IMG/VR virus record: IMGVR_UViG_3300034092_004324
Location: 1-64,000 of that record
DNA: 64,000 bases
Reading direction: 5' to 3' (one strand)
Source: a virus
The first letter of the stretch is position 1; each line of letters begins with the position of its first letter. Below, piece by piece: positions 27,899 to 37,360 of this stretch. Both the position numbers and the translations under genes were made by a program. Below the pieces are notes generated by a model. It worked only from the letters and a program-made list of their open reading frames with translations. It made no database searches and was not told where the DNA came from.

Positions 27899-30544
27899 TT
27901 AGTTAAAAGGATTTTGAGAGTTAATTTCTGAATTAATTTCATTATTATTTCTTTCAATTTCACAAACAGTGTCTTCGCAACTTTCCAATAATGAAATAAT
28001 TTGTTCATTGTCATGTTTGTTTTCTATTTGATCTTCTAATAATTGTTCTTTTACCAAAGAAATAGCATATGCTATTTCCTCGATTTTTTCTTTATTTTCA
28101 GTTGACAACATAGTACACTTTTTAATTACTTTATCGTAAAGTAAATAATCATCATTTTCTAAATCCTCTAAAACCTCACTTAAATCATTTTCCATTTGAT
28201 CTTCTAATTCATCATCAGTAATTATATCTTCTGAAAAAGCAATTGAATCGGCATAATGATTTAATTCAGCTTGATTCATTTTTTCAATGTAAGCTTCACC
28301 ATCTTCATGATATCTCTCAACTGTTGAAATATCAGAATCAATGACCATAGATAAATTACTTTGAAGAAAATTTCCATTTAATATTCTTTTTGGTAGTATA
28401 TTACTAACATGTGGAACTATTATTACTTTTGAAATTGGAATTATGAATAATTTATTTGACTCATCGGAAAAATATAATTTTTCTTTATGAATATTTGTAT
28501 CTAAATCAGAAGTGTTATTTTTAAATACAAAAAACTTTTCATATTTTGTATTTTTCAATAACGTAGAATAATGAAAAGTTGGTATTTCTGATAAATTACA
28601 AACGTTTCCTCCAATTTTTACATCAACAGCACGAACTTTTTCCACAACAGCTGGTAATGATTTTACAGTTTCTTCTTTATGATTTTCATATACTTGATTC
28701 AATATATATATTTTGTTTTTATTTTTATAATTATATAGATAATTAAGTTTTGCAAATTCTGTGTTTATGAAATATTTAATAACAAAAGATCTTACTGAAT
28801 ACTCATAAAAATATACTTCACTAAGAATATTTTTAAACACCTCTTTAAAATCACTTAAATTATTTTTAAAATCTGGATGATTTAAAGTTATACAATTTTT
28901 TGAGATATTGTCATCATCAAAAAAAGAAAGTAATTTTAAGCTCGATAAAGTATCTTCATTACTTAAATATGTTTCATTTGTATAAATAATATTATAACTA
29001 ATATCATCAGTTGTTTCATATGCTGAAATTTGTCCATTATTAAATAAAATTATAATATCATCTTCAGCAGAACCATTTAAAATTCTTGTTTGTAAAGTTT
29101 TATTGTGTATTTTTCTTTTTACTATTTTTTCATGATGGTGATAATATGTAGAAATTTTTGATTTACTTTTTATTATAATACCAAACAAATTTTTATCTTT
29201 GTCAATTACAATATCTGGTAATCCTAAAAGATTAAAACAAGTATCATCATCACTACTGTTATTATTTTTCTTAATTTCATCTTTAATATCTGAAATAAAC
29301 TTTTCTTGAGAACCTATAGTTAATACATAAAATTCAAGAAGAACTTTTAATTCTTCAACTTCTGATTGATAAATATTTTTTTTATTTTGTTTTTTACATG
29401 CGTTAATTATTAACTCTTTAATTGTTTCAATAGGTACAACAGCTTTAAGAAAAGTATTAATTTTTACTTCTGCTAATCTGTAATTAACATCTATCATCAA
29501 CTCATTAGATGAATACCTTAAAACAAAATCACCATTATTTAAATTTTCATTTATAATTTTAATTATTTCATTTATATTATGATTATTTCTTGAATATATT
29601 TTTGATTTATTCTTTAAAGTTATATTGTATATGACAGCATTTCTTTCAGTTGTATGTACTGATTCTTTAAATAAATCATTAAAACTATCTTTTAAATAAT
29701 TTTTCTTTTCTTCAGGTTTTAAGCTGTTAAAATACTTTAAAGTTAAACTAATAATGTTACTTTCATTACTAGTAAAATGATTCATATAAGAAGTTGTTAC
29801 AGAAGTTGAATTAGTACTATTTTTAAATGTATTATTATAGGTATAAGTATAATCATGATAAGGTTTATTTGCTAATTTTTTATTTTCTGTAATTACACCA
29901 TGTTTAATAGTGTATAAATTCAATTCTTTTAATTCTTCAATATTTGTACATCCAATAATTTGTAAAGGTTGTTTCTCAGAAGAAATATACATTCCTTCTT
30001 CTTTCCATCCTATATGAATTTCACGATCCTTTTTAAATAAATGTAAAGTATCTTCTTCATTTTCATAACTAAATAGTAATGTAGCAGCACCTGCAATATC
30101 ATTTAATATATGAAGATCTCTATATTTAGAAATATAATCATACACGTGTGCAGAATCTACATTGAATTTTCCTATTTTGTCATATTTTTTCTTTAAATCA
30201 TCAATATTAGTTATTGTTCCATTATGTACACCTATTATTCCTGGAAAATAAAATGGATGAGTAGTATCTTTACTAAACGTTTTATGTTTAAAAGATGCTT
30301 GTCTTAAATGTCCAATAAAAATATTTGCAGATTGTTCAATTTCACTTTTGTAATTTATTAACAAATTTTTGTCAGCTCGATCAGTGTCTTTATAAACACA
30401 TTTTTCAAACTTTACGTCTTTTAATGGTCTGAAAAATCCAGCAGCATCACTACCTCTTAAAATATTTAAACTCATTAAGATTTTAATACTTGCTGGATCA
30501 TATTTCATTCCATCAAATCCTGAAAAACCAACTATTCCACACAT
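27899..30544 (-). CDS. Class II glutamine amidotransferase with long C-terminal extension
   Basis: 881 aa. MCGIVGFSGFDG (Cys nucleophile), FIGHLRQAS, GVHNGTITNID, and FNVDSAHVYDYI with an acidic loop match the Ntn glutaminase domain of GlmS/PurF in the first ~230 residues. The remaining ~650 residues are unrecognised, N/K/I-rich, with a very acidic end (DDELEDQMENDLSEVLEDLE). There is no phosphosugar-isomerase domain, so this is not GlmS. It could feed ammonia to the adjacent amidoligase. Confidence 0.85.
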   Translation of the reverse strand: MCGIVGFSGFDGMKYDPASIKILMSLNILRGSDAAGFFRPLKDVKFEKCVYKDTDRADKNLLINYKSEIEQSANIFIGHLRQASFKHKTFSKDTTHPFYFPGIIGVHNGTITNIDDLKKKYDKIGKFNVDSAHVYDYISKYRDLHILNDIAGAATLLFSYENEEDTLHLFKKDREIHIGWKEEGMYISSEKQPLQIIGCTNIEELKELNLYTIKHGVITENKKLANKPYHDYTYTYNNTFKNSTNSTSVTTSYMNHFTSNESNIISLTLKYFNSLKPEEKKNYLKDSFNDLFKESVHTTERNAVIYNITLKNKSKIYSRNNHNINEIIKIINENLNNGDFVLRYSSNELMIDVNYRLAEVKINTFLKAVVPIETIKELIINACKKQNKKNIYQSEVEELKVLLEFYVLTIGSQEKFISDIKDEIKKNNNSSDDDTCFNLLGLPDIVIDKDKNLFGIIIKSKSKISTYYHHHEKIVKRKIHNKTLQTRILNGSAEDDIIILFNNGQISAYETTDDISYNIIYTNETYLSNEDTLSSLKLLSFFDDDNISKNCITLNHPDFKNNLSDFKEVFKNILSEVYFYEYSVRSFVIKYFINTEFAKLNYLYNYKNKNKIYILNQVYENHKEETVKSLPAVVEKVRAVDVKIGGNVCNLSEIPTFHYSTLLKNTKYEKFFVFKNNTSDLDTNIHKEKLYFSDESNKLFIIPISKVIIVPHVSNILPKRILNGNFLQSNLSMVIDSDISTVERYHEDGEAYIEKMNQAELNHYADSIAFSEDIITDDELEDQMENDLSEVLEDLENDDYLLYDKVIKKCTMLSTENKEKIEEIAYAISLVKEQLLEDQIENKHDNEQIISLLESCEDTVCEIERNNNEINSEINSQNPFN

Positions 30545-30556
30545 AGTGTTATTTGA

Positions 30557-30988
30557 TTATTGTCCTTGTTTTTCTGTTAATCCTTTGTATGTATGATATG
30601 AACCATCATCTAAATAAGATAATCTTTCCGGTCTTGAAACTTCATGCATGTAAATTTCAGCATTAATTTCTTGATTATCCATCATTACAACTAAAGGAGT
30701 TCTTTTATAAAAGTTTGGATGTCCTTCTAATCTATCAAGATTCATTAAAGTTTTGTCATCAACTTCAAATAAATCTCCTTTAATATTTACTGGTTTAAAT
30801 ATTTGTTTTTCTTCTTCAGTTAAAAACTTACCTTCAGATACATAAGGAATACCTGAAGCAAACATTCTTAATTCAGATTTAGTTGTTGCTGAACCTAAAT
30901 GTTTTGCACCTTCGTTATTTAAATAATTTTGATAGTTGCCATATGGTGGTCTTAATGTACCATAGACAAAAACTAAGTGTTTTTTCAT
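30557..30988 (-). CDS. Gamma-glutamylcyclotransferase-like (AIG2/GGCT) protein
   Basis: 143 aa. HLVFVYGTLRPPYGNYQNYL is the GGCT signature, followed by GDLFEVDDKTLMNLDRLEGHP (catalytic Glu in L-D-x-x-E) and YKRTPLVV. The family cleaves or cyclises gamma-glutamyl amines. Next to amidoligase and ATP-grasp genes it would trim or edit the ligation product (inference). It overlaps the ATP-grasp gene by 4 nt. Confidence 0.88.
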   Translation of the reverse strand: MKKHLVFVYGTLRPPYGNYQNYLNNEGAKHLGSATTKSELRMFASGIPYVSEGKFLTEEEKQIFKPVNIKGDLFEVDDKTLMNLDRLEGHPNFYKRTPLVVMMDNQEINAEIYMHEVSRPERLSYLDDGSYHTYKGLTEKQGQ

Positions 30989-31716
30989 CTTGTTTTCTTT
31001 GCTATTAATTTTGTTAATGTTTCTATGTAACGTTCAGTCACATAGGTGAATTGTTTTTTTTCGATATCATTTTCTCCAAAACTTGGGGCTGAATTTATTT
31101 CAATAATAATAAAATCTGGTGTTTTATCTTTCTTTTCATTTTGAACTCTAACATCACAAGCTCCAAAATCAAGTCCTACTGATTTTAAAGCTAAAACACA
31201 ATGCTCTACTATTTGGTTCCAATTTGATGGTTTTTCAAATAGATTGCTTTCAGAATCTTCGCGAATCCAAACGCAATTATCATCATGTCTATGCCATTTT
31301 TGATCTTCAGGAGTACCAGATTTTAACATTTTTCTACATGAATAAAATGCACCATCTTCAGTTACATGTACTCTGTATTCTCTGTTATATTGATAATATC
31401 TTTCAAAAATATAATTACTCATAGTTTTGTTAGTTGCCCATTTTTGTAATTCTTCAAAATTATTAATTAAAGAATTACCTTTATTTCTTGAACCAAAATG
31501 TGATTTTGCTACAATAGGATAAGGTAATTCTTGAGCTATAATTCCAACATCTATTTTATCATGTTGTTTTTCAACAAAACTATTAATTGATCTTGCAGTG
31601 AACCATCTTGCTGTTTTTACATTTCCTTTAGTAAAACAGTTTTTCATTCTTAATTTTGAAGAACTATTTTGAATACCTTCTACTTTATTTATTTCGATAA
31701 AATTATAATTATTCAT
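30985..31716 (-). CDS. ATP-grasp ligase (RimK-like)
   Basis: 243 aa from ATG 31716 (MNNYNFIEINKVEG), overlapping the upstream gene's stop by 8 nt. The frame runs open further upstream but there reads the antisense-like S/K/L-rich sequence of the neighbour. YPIVAKSHFGSRNKG is the P-loop-like glycine-rich ATP loop; YNREYRVHV, LDFGACDVR and PDFIIIEINSAPSFGEND give the E/N metal ligands. ATP-grasp enzymes join a carboxylate to an amine, as in peptide tagging. Confidence 0.88.
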   Translation of the reverse strand: MNNYNFIEINKVEGIQNSSSKLRMKNCFTKGNVKTARWFTARSINSFVEKQHDKIDVGIIAQELPYPIVAKSHFGSRNKGNSLINNFEELQKWATNKTMSNYIFERYYQYNREYRVHVTEDGAFYSCRKMLKSGTPEDQKWHRHDDNCVWIREDSESNLFEKPSNWNQIVEHCVLALKSVGLDFGACDVRVQNEKKDKTPDFIIIEINSAPSFGENDIEKKQFTYVTERYIETLTKLIAKKTR

Positions 31717-32446
31717 CTGAGTGATCTGGTTCGTCAAATCCCTCACTGTCGTCGTTGAACCAAAGCGAATCAGCACTTTTTGTGGTAACTTCACCAACGG
31801 TAGCAGCTTGTATTTCCCCCTCAACACTTGATGAGATGGATGTCTTGAAAGAACTAGCGGTCTGGTGAGACGATATTGCTTCTTCAATTGCTTTTTCAAT
31901 GGATTCACCGTCTCCTTCATAGAGGAAGGAGAAACCTGATTCATAGGTTTTTTTTTCAGCTTTTTTAATTTTATTTTGTTTTGCATTTTGTTTTTTTTGA
32001 GATAAATAATCTAAAGTTTTAAAACTATTACTATCAACTAATACTTTTTTATTTTTATCATTTTTAATGTAAAAACAAACTCTGTTTTCAAATTGTAATG
32101 AAGGTTCTTCTTTTATAATTTTATAATCTTTTTTTAAAGTAAAATTACTTTGTTTTTTTATGCAAATAACTGTTTCATCTTTTTTATAATTTAATATTTC
32201 TTGTCCTTTAATGTACTTCTTTGAAACTTTTGATTTTTCATTTTCAATTTTTTTAATATATTGTCGATAATCACTTGCTGAAGTAACTTGATTGTAAATT
32301 TGTGCTGCTTCTGTTATGGTATCACTTGATAATACATTAGTTGGTTTTGATGTAGTTGGTTTTGATGTATTTATCCATACATAAGATGGTTCTTCTGAAT
32401 TTAAAGTATTTGCTGGTTTTGTTGCTGCTTTTTTTCCTGTTTTCAT
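31709..32446 (-). CDS. Hypothetical protein with acidic C-terminal tail (245 aa)
   Basis: Three parts: an S/T/P/N-rich repeat-like N-terminus (TSKPTTSKPTNVLSS), a lysine-rich middle (QKKQNAKQNKIKKAEKK), and a C-terminus from about residue 180 that ends DDSEGFDEPDHSDE. The tail's coding DNA is clearly richer in G+C than anything around it. It lies between the ATP-grasp and amidoligase genes, so it may be the substrate of those ligases (speculative). Confidence 0.7.
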   Translation of the reverse strand: MKTGKKAATKPANTLNSEEPSYVWINTSKPTTSKPTNVLSSDTITEAAQIYNQVTSASDYRQYIKKIENEKSKVSKKYIKGQEILNYKKDETVICIKKQSNFTLKKDYKIIKEEPSLQFENRVCFYIKNDKNKKVLVDSNSFKTLDYLSQKKQNAKQNKIKKAEKKTYESGFSFLYEGDGESIEKAIEEAISSHQTASSFKTSISSSVEGEIQAATVGEVTTKSADSLWFNDDSEGFDEPDHSDE

Positions 32447-32475
32447 TATATTAATTATTTAAAAGTTAAAAAGTT

Positions 32476-33348
32476 TTACTTTACTTTTTCTGAAGTAGGA
32501 ACAGTAATATTCAACTCATTTAAAAATTGAATAATATTTTGTTTTTTATTATTTTTCATTAAGGAGTTAACTTCTTGAAAAAATTCATCATGATAAATTA
32601 ATGTATCATGATTAAATGCATGTTCTACTGCTTTTTTAGTTCCATTTAATACCATATCAATTAAATAACCATCTTTTATCCAATAATTAGATAAAGAACG
32701 ATACTCAACACCATATGGTTTAAGTCTGAAACGTCCTGGAGTTCCATATACATTTTTTCTTTGATCATCTTCATCAAGAATTGTACTTGGTAATCCAACA
32801 AATAAATCCATAAATTTTACAACATTACCTAATACATGTAATATTTCAGGATTAACTGTTTGAAGTGGATTATCTTGTATAAAATCTATACTTTTAACAC
32901 CTAATTTATCTAAAAGTCCTATATGAACGTGACCACCTGCAAATCTAATGTCTGGGAACATTATTGGATCTGGTGGAAAATTCTGTTGCATTAAATATGC
33001 ATCAAAATCTGGATCACAACCAAATTTATTAGCTTGTTCAGTTAATAAATCTATAGGATTAAAATTTGCACTTGGTACTATTAAAGCTTTAAAGTTTGTA
33101 TAATTTGTATTTATATGATTTAATATTTTATCGATATTACTTTTAAATTCTTCATTATCATTTGTAGCTGGAATGTTAAATTCTGCCATTACATTATCTT
33201 CTTGTAATGCAAAACCTTCTCCTAAAGAAGTAATATTTAAAGGTTCTTCTTTAGAACCACCAATAATTCCTTCAGCAGATGTAACTTTACCAGTTTGAGT
33301 ATTTACTAAAAATACTTCGGTGTCTGTACCAATAGTGATATTTTTCAT
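32476..33348 (-). CDS. phiEco32-like COOH-NH2 ligase (amidoligase)
   Basis: 290 aa. IGTDTEVFLVN (the E of the first strand), LQEDNVMAEFNIPA (metal ligands), DIRFAGGHVHIGL (HxH), and YGVEYRSLSNYW match the phage phiEco32-like COOH.NH2 ligase type within the glutamine-synthetase fold. It would form an amide bond using ATP. Second amidoligase of the cluster, of a different subfamily from the intron-split one. Confidence 0.85.
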   Translation of the reverse strand: MKNITIGTDTEVFLVNTQTGKVTSAEGIIGGSKEEPLNITSLGEGFALQEDNVMAEFNIPATNDNEEFKSNIDKILNHINTNYTNFKALIVPSANFNPIDLLTEQANKFGCDPDFDAYLMQQNFPPDPIMFPDIRFAGGHVHIGLLDKLGVKSIDFIQDNPLQTVNPEILHVLGNVVKFMDLFVGLPSTILDEDDQRKNVYGTPGRFRLKPYGVEYRSLSNYWIKDGYLIDMVLNGTKKAVEHAFNHDTLIYHDEFFQEVNSLMKNNKKQNIIQFLNELNITVPTSEKVK

Positions 33349-33351
33349 TAA

Positions 33352-34200
33352 TTATGATTTTACTTTTGAGGTTTTGAAGATTTTATTAAATTGAGATTCA
33401 ATCATAAACTCTGTGATTTCACAATTAAATTCCTCTGGGTGCCATTGTACACCAATAATTGGAAATTCTTTATGAACAAATCCTTCTATCAATAAGTTTG
33501 TTTTAATTCTTTTTAAATTTTTGGTTTCTCTGTCATTTACTAAAAATTCATCAATAATATTATTTTCTGATTGAATAGTAGGACATGCATCTTTTTTACG
33601 TGTCCAACAAACAGCTTTCAAATTATCTGCTAATTTATCAACTGCTTGATGATGAAAAGTATTTACTTTATCAATTCTAATAACATTTTGAATACTTTTA
33701 ACTCCTTCATTAGTTACAATTTCTTGACAATTTTCATCCTCTGGATTATAGTAATTTACAAATTGTGTTTTTTCAGATCTTGAAGAATCATCAAGACTTT
33801 GATCATGTCCTGTTACATGTTGATACAAAGTACCTCCAAACATAACATTTAATGATTGCATTCCACGACAAATCCCAATTGTAGGTTTACCTTTTAAAAC
33901 CCAATTTTCTTGGATTACAGAATCTAAATATTCAAGATGAACATCTATTCTTCCACATTCAGGTGCTGGTTTTTGTCCATATCTTCTTGGATCAACATCT
34001 GCACCACCAGGTAATACTAATAAATCGATATCTTCAAATGTCTTTTCTAAATCACTATCTACTGTTATAAATGTTAATACTAATTCTTTATCGAATTTCC
34101 TTGCAATTTTTCTGCAAAAAGCTTGATAAGAATGGTTTTGATAGGTTCTTTCACCTAATGAATAGGCTAATAAACCTATATTCATTTTTTGTTTTTTCAT
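33352..34200 (-). CDS. Class I glutamine amidotransferase-like hydrolase (peptidase C26)
   Basis: 282 aa. LLVLPGGADVDPRRYG, TIGICRGMQSLNVMFGG with nucleophile Cys, TFHHQAVDKL, and the catalytic H/E in GVQWHPEEF. This is the gamma-glutamyl-gamma-aminobutyrate hydrolase (PuuD) branch, which hydrolyses gamma-glutamyl amides. In this cluster it may recycle or edit gamma-glutamyl adducts. A short insertion with DACPTIQSEN lies before the last motif. Confidence 0.9.
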   Translation of the reverse strand: MKKQKMNIGLLAYSLGERTYQNHSYQAFCRKIARKFDKELVLTFITVDSDLEKTFEDIDLLVLPGGADVDPRRYGQKPAPECGRIDVHLEYLDSVIQENWVLKGKPTIGICRGMQSLNVMFGGTLYQHVTGHDQSLDDSSRSEKTQFVNYYNPEDENCQEIVTNEGVKSIQNVIRIDKVNTFHHQAVDKLADNLKAVCWTRKKDACPTIQSENNIIDEFLVNDRETKNLKRIKTNLLIEGFVHKEFPIIGVQWHPEEFNCEITEFMIESQFNKIFKTSKVKS

Positions 34201-34206
34201 TGGTTT

Positions 34207-34791
34207 TTATTTGTCTAAATGAGGATATGTACAGAAAAAATAAATTGTTCTACCTGTTTTTGGATTTTCACCAACAGCATATTCTTGAATCTCTCCTTCC
34301 ATTTCAAGAAGAAGTTCTCTAACATGAATGTTAGTTGTATTTAAATGTAAAGAAATTACTCCTAATCCATTTGTAAGATGATTTTCTTTAAAATGAACTG
34401 CTTTTCTTCTAAGTTGCATAAATATGTAACTAAAGATTAATTTTATTATTTCTTTTCTATCAGCAATATTAATTCCTAAGTCTGACATAGGTGTATTATT
34501 TGCTATTAAATTATCAATACCAATCATTACAGCTGCACCGCAACATCCTCCAAATTCTCTGAATGTAAAAGTATGACTTAATAATGGTTGTATTGTAGGT
34601 CTTCCTGCTACTTTTACAATAATATCATATTGAATACTTCCATATCCTGTAGTTGCTAAGTTTCTTATCAAATTATCATTGGTATTTAAACTTACATACT
34701 CAATATTGTATTTTTGTAAAATAGTTTTTAATGTTGATATTAGTTTTGGTATTCTAACATCTAATTGTTGTTTTTGTCTTAGTGTTGACAT
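34207..34791 (-). CDS. Hypothetical protein (194 aa) of the amidoligase cluster
   Basis: Unrecognised alpha/beta protein. FREFGGCCGAAVMIGIDN with two adjacent cysteines and NGLGVISLHLNTTN stand out; acetyltransferase-like proteins occur in related clusters, but I cannot assign this one. Its ATG is 4 nt after the predicted 5' splice site of the polymerase exon 1, so ribozyme cleavage would leave it almost leaderless. Confidence 0.75.
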   Translation of the reverse strand: MSTLRQKQQLDVRIPKLISTLKTILQKYNIEYVSLNTNDNLIRNLATTGYGSIQYDIIVKVAGRPTIQPLLSHTFTFREFGGCCGAAVMIGIDNLIANNTPMSDLGINIADRKEIIKLIFSYIFMQLRRKAVHFKENHLTNGLGVISLHLNTTNIHVRELLLEMEGEIQEYAVGENPKTGRTIYFFCTYPHLDK

Positions 34792-34795
34792 CTTT

Positions 34796-35540
34796 ACGGA
34801 ATTAAAATTTCATTTATATTTATTGTTTTGTTTAGATTACTTTTTGCTCGTTCTTTTAGTTCATGAGCTTGAACTTTCAATTTAGAAGATATTTTTTTTA
34901 GTAATATTTTTTCTCCAATCTTAACACCACTACTGTTTATTAAATTAATATTAAATAAATCAGATAGACTTTTTCTCAATTCAATTTCTGATTTAGATTT
35001 TATTAAAAACAAATAAGTGGCTTTTACATCATGTAAGTTATATTCAATAATTTTCGGAACATCTTCTTTTTTAATTAGACTGTAATGTTTAAAAGGTAAA
35101 TCTTCTACTTTAGACATCTTCATATTAACTTCAAGCTTTTTTAAACTTGTACTTCTTGCTTTGTTATCAAAATGATGAATTCTAAAAAGATCTATTTGAT
35201 CAATTAAACATTTATAAATGCTGTATGGTGGATATTGAGCATTTATTACTTCGTTTTGTGTAAAATCATACAATAATCTATTTATTTCTTGTGAATTTAA
35301 ATTAACAAGATAATCTTTGTTTTCAAGGATATAATGAACTAATTGGTAGTCAAAATTCAAATTGTTAAATCCAACCATTAAAGTTAGATTTTCAAGGAAT
35401 TCAACATACTTTTTTATATCATTAATATCATCATGAATTACAAAATAACCTTCTTTTTTTGTTTCTAAATCTAAATATGCACAAGAATGAAAGTTTTTAA
35501 ATTGTTCTAAGTCATATACTACTTTTTTTGTTTTAATCAT
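34796..35540 (-). CDS. Family B DNA polymerase, exon 1 (exonuclease half), displaced downstream
   Basis: 248 codons plus one base from ATG 35540. Proofreading motifs: Exo I D24-x-E26 (YLDLET), Exo II N60...D64 (GFNNLNFD), Exo III Y167...D171 (YNLHD). The exon ends ILIP + T. Read unspliced it meets TAA at once (34796-34794). Joined to 37757 the codon becomes TAC and the protein continues ILIPYIKFQSEEF, the expected family B sequence between exonuclease and palm. Its start codon overlaps the stop of exon 3 (ATGATTAA). See the permuted intron at 37758-37940. Confidence 0.92.
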
Positions 35541-36300
35541 AATCAAATTCTAATTTGTAATTTTCCATTGGTGTAATTTTACTTATTATTTTATTACATT
35601 CATTGAGATAATAATTAAAATTAATATCATATGAAGATAGTTCTTTTGATTTGTCAATAACATTTGCTATTTGAACATATGTTCTTGATTCAACCATTAT
35701 TTCTCTATCATCAACGTTATTTCTTTTGATTAATATACCTCCTTTGTTTGATATAAAATACCTTGTTGTTTTAGAATGTTCTTCTATGTGTAATTCAGAA
35801 TCTTTTAGGTAATGATACTCTGTAGACCAATTACCAGTTGTTGTGACAACTTTACAAAAGTCAAGAATATCTAAATTATTAAAAGTTTCTATAATTGGAA
35901 TGTTGTCGAGAAAATAATTATTCAAAGCTTTTGATACACATAACATAGAATGATTTTTATGCCATTCTCTTTTTGTTAAGAATATACCTTTTTCTTTGAC
36001 ATAGCCATTTAAAAATTTACCACAGTAATTATTTACATCTCTTATGACCATTTTCTCATATTCAGCAAATTCCAATTCAAGTTGAGTTAATTCTTCCCAT
36101 TCTTTACAAATAGATACAAATTGATCGTAATCTTCATTTTTAATTTTAAAGGTTAAACCATCTGTATTTGCTTGTAAAACTATACAATCTAAACTATCTA
36201 CTATTTTTTCAGCTAACATAATTAATAGTAATTGACCATTAATTGTTGTTTGCATAGTTAACTTAGGATCATATAGAAAGGAATTCTCCTCATTGCTTTT
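35533..36300 (-). CDS. Family B DNA polymerase, exon 3 (motif C and thumb)
   Basis: 255 codons plus stop. It begins KSNEENSFLYDPKLTMQTT, completing motif B (NGAYG|KSN) after removal of the intron 36301-37392. Palm motif C is ANTDGLTF (catalytic D417 in the spliced numbering). The rest is thumb (YEKMVIRDVNNYCGKF, then GIFLTKREW). The ATG at 36255 is internal. The stop TAA (35535-35533) lies within the first codons of exon 1, in a different frame. Confidence 0.92.
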   Translation of the reverse strand, partial: KSNEENSFLYDPKLTMQTTINGQLLLIMLAEKIVDSLDCIVLQANTDGLTFKIKNEDYDQFVSICKEWEELTQLELEFAEYEKMVIRDVNNYCGKFLNGYVKEKGIFLTKREWHKNHSMLCVSKALNNYFLDNIPIIETFNNLDILDFCKVVTTTGNWSTEYHYLKDSELHIEEHSKTTRYFISNKGGILIKRNNVDDREIMVESRTYVQIANVIDKSKELSSYDINFNYYLNECNKIISKITPMENYKLEFDYD

Positions 36301-36527
36301 CAGATTGTTATCTCCAGGGCTTTTTATCCTTGGATTCTTACGGTTTTATTCCCGTAAGCTCGGCGTACATTTTTATCTACATCCTGACATGTTTAGATAG
36401 TGGATACTCTTGGTTGGATTATATTTATTCACCAACTACGCTCTACACTACTGATTAACCTTTCGTAATTTAATCAGTTAGCTCGGTATTATCATTTCAG
36501 ACTTCACCGAATTTACCCACTCATAAT

Positions 36528-37310
36528 TCAATCTATTTCTAAATTGAACGGCTTGTAACTAAAATATAAACCTTTGTAAGGTTTACCTGTCTTACAAGAC
36601 TTATTAATATTTACAGACTGTAAAAGTTTTATAGGTTTTCCCATTCTTTCAGTATTAAATCGTGATTTTATAGGATAATTATTTTCATCCGTTATTGACC
36701 AGTCTTCAATGTCTTTAGAACAGTTCCATTTTGCTATAAAACTTTTATTTAGATCATATACATATATTTCTGGTAATTTTTCTCTACAATTTTTAGAAAA
36801 ATTGTCTCTATCTCCTTTTTTATTTTTAGAAACTTTTAAATGTTCAGTTGATTCATATTTTTTACCTTTATTCCATGGAATGCGGTTTTTTAATTTTTCC
36901 TTTATATGATCAAATTCACCAGAAGCATACTTTTTCAACATAGTTTGTCTTCTTTTTTCAATTGTTTCTTTAGATAAATCAGGACCAGTAGCTAAAGGAT
37001 TAATATTATAAAGAATTTTATTATTTTCTTTATAATTATTAATCCAATACTGTTCTCTAATTAATGTATCATTTTTGTCTGTAATTTCAAGTATCTCTAT
37101 TATAAAATTGTCCTCACCATATTTATTATAAGAATTTTGTAAATGTGCATTTTTATGCGTATTTATTCTTAATCGTCCTATATGATGATTTACTCGTTTA
37201 TGTATGGACATTTTAGTACTACCAATATAAACTTTATTATTGATAATATTTTTAATAAGATATACTCCTGATTTTAATAAATCTTCTAAATTGTTTACAT
37301 CTATTTTCAT
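36528..37310 (-). CDS. GIY-YIG homing endonuclease (intron-encoded)
   Basis: 260 aa. GVYLIKN...KVYIGSTKMSIHKRVNHH is the GIY-YIG nuclease core with catalytic R; NSYNKYGEDNFIIEILE and the E in LIREQYWIN follow. The middle has an NUMOD-like DNA-binding stretch (SKETIEKRRQTMLKKYASGE, then AWNKG-like PWNKGKKYES). It promotes transfer of the intron into intronless polB. Driven by its own promoter at 37329-37360. Confidence 0.93.
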   Translation of the reverse strand: MKIDVNNLEDLLKSGVYLIKNIINNKVYIGSTKMSIHKRVNHHIGRLRINTHKNAHLQNSYNKYGEDNFIIEILEITDKNDTLIREQYWINNYKENNKILYNINPLATGPDLSKETIEKRRQTMLKKYASGEFDHIKEKLKNRIPWNKGKKYESTEHLKVSKNKKGDRDNFSKNCREKLPEIYVYDLNKSFIAKWNCSKDIEDWSITDENNYPIKSRFNTERMGKPIKLLQSVNINKSCKTGKPYKGLYFSYKPFNLEID

Positions 37311-37328
37311 ATATTGTTGTATTTTTTA

Positions 37329-37360
37329 CAAATATACAACAAATTATCTTTAAATGCAAC
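37329..37360 (-). promoter_or_regulatory. Bacteroidetes-type promoter for the GIY-YIG gene
   Basis: GTTG (37360-37357), 20 nt, TATATTTG (37336-37329), 19 nt before the ATG at 37310. The -7 box fits TAnnTTTG exactly; the -33 box has three of four consensus bases. It sits inside the intron. Confidence 0.72.

Noticed and set aside
30985-31986. Long (333-codon) form of the ATP-grasp gene
   Set aside because: The first 90 codons overlap the 245-aa gene in another frame and look like shadow sequence; ATG 31716 gives a family-sized protein.
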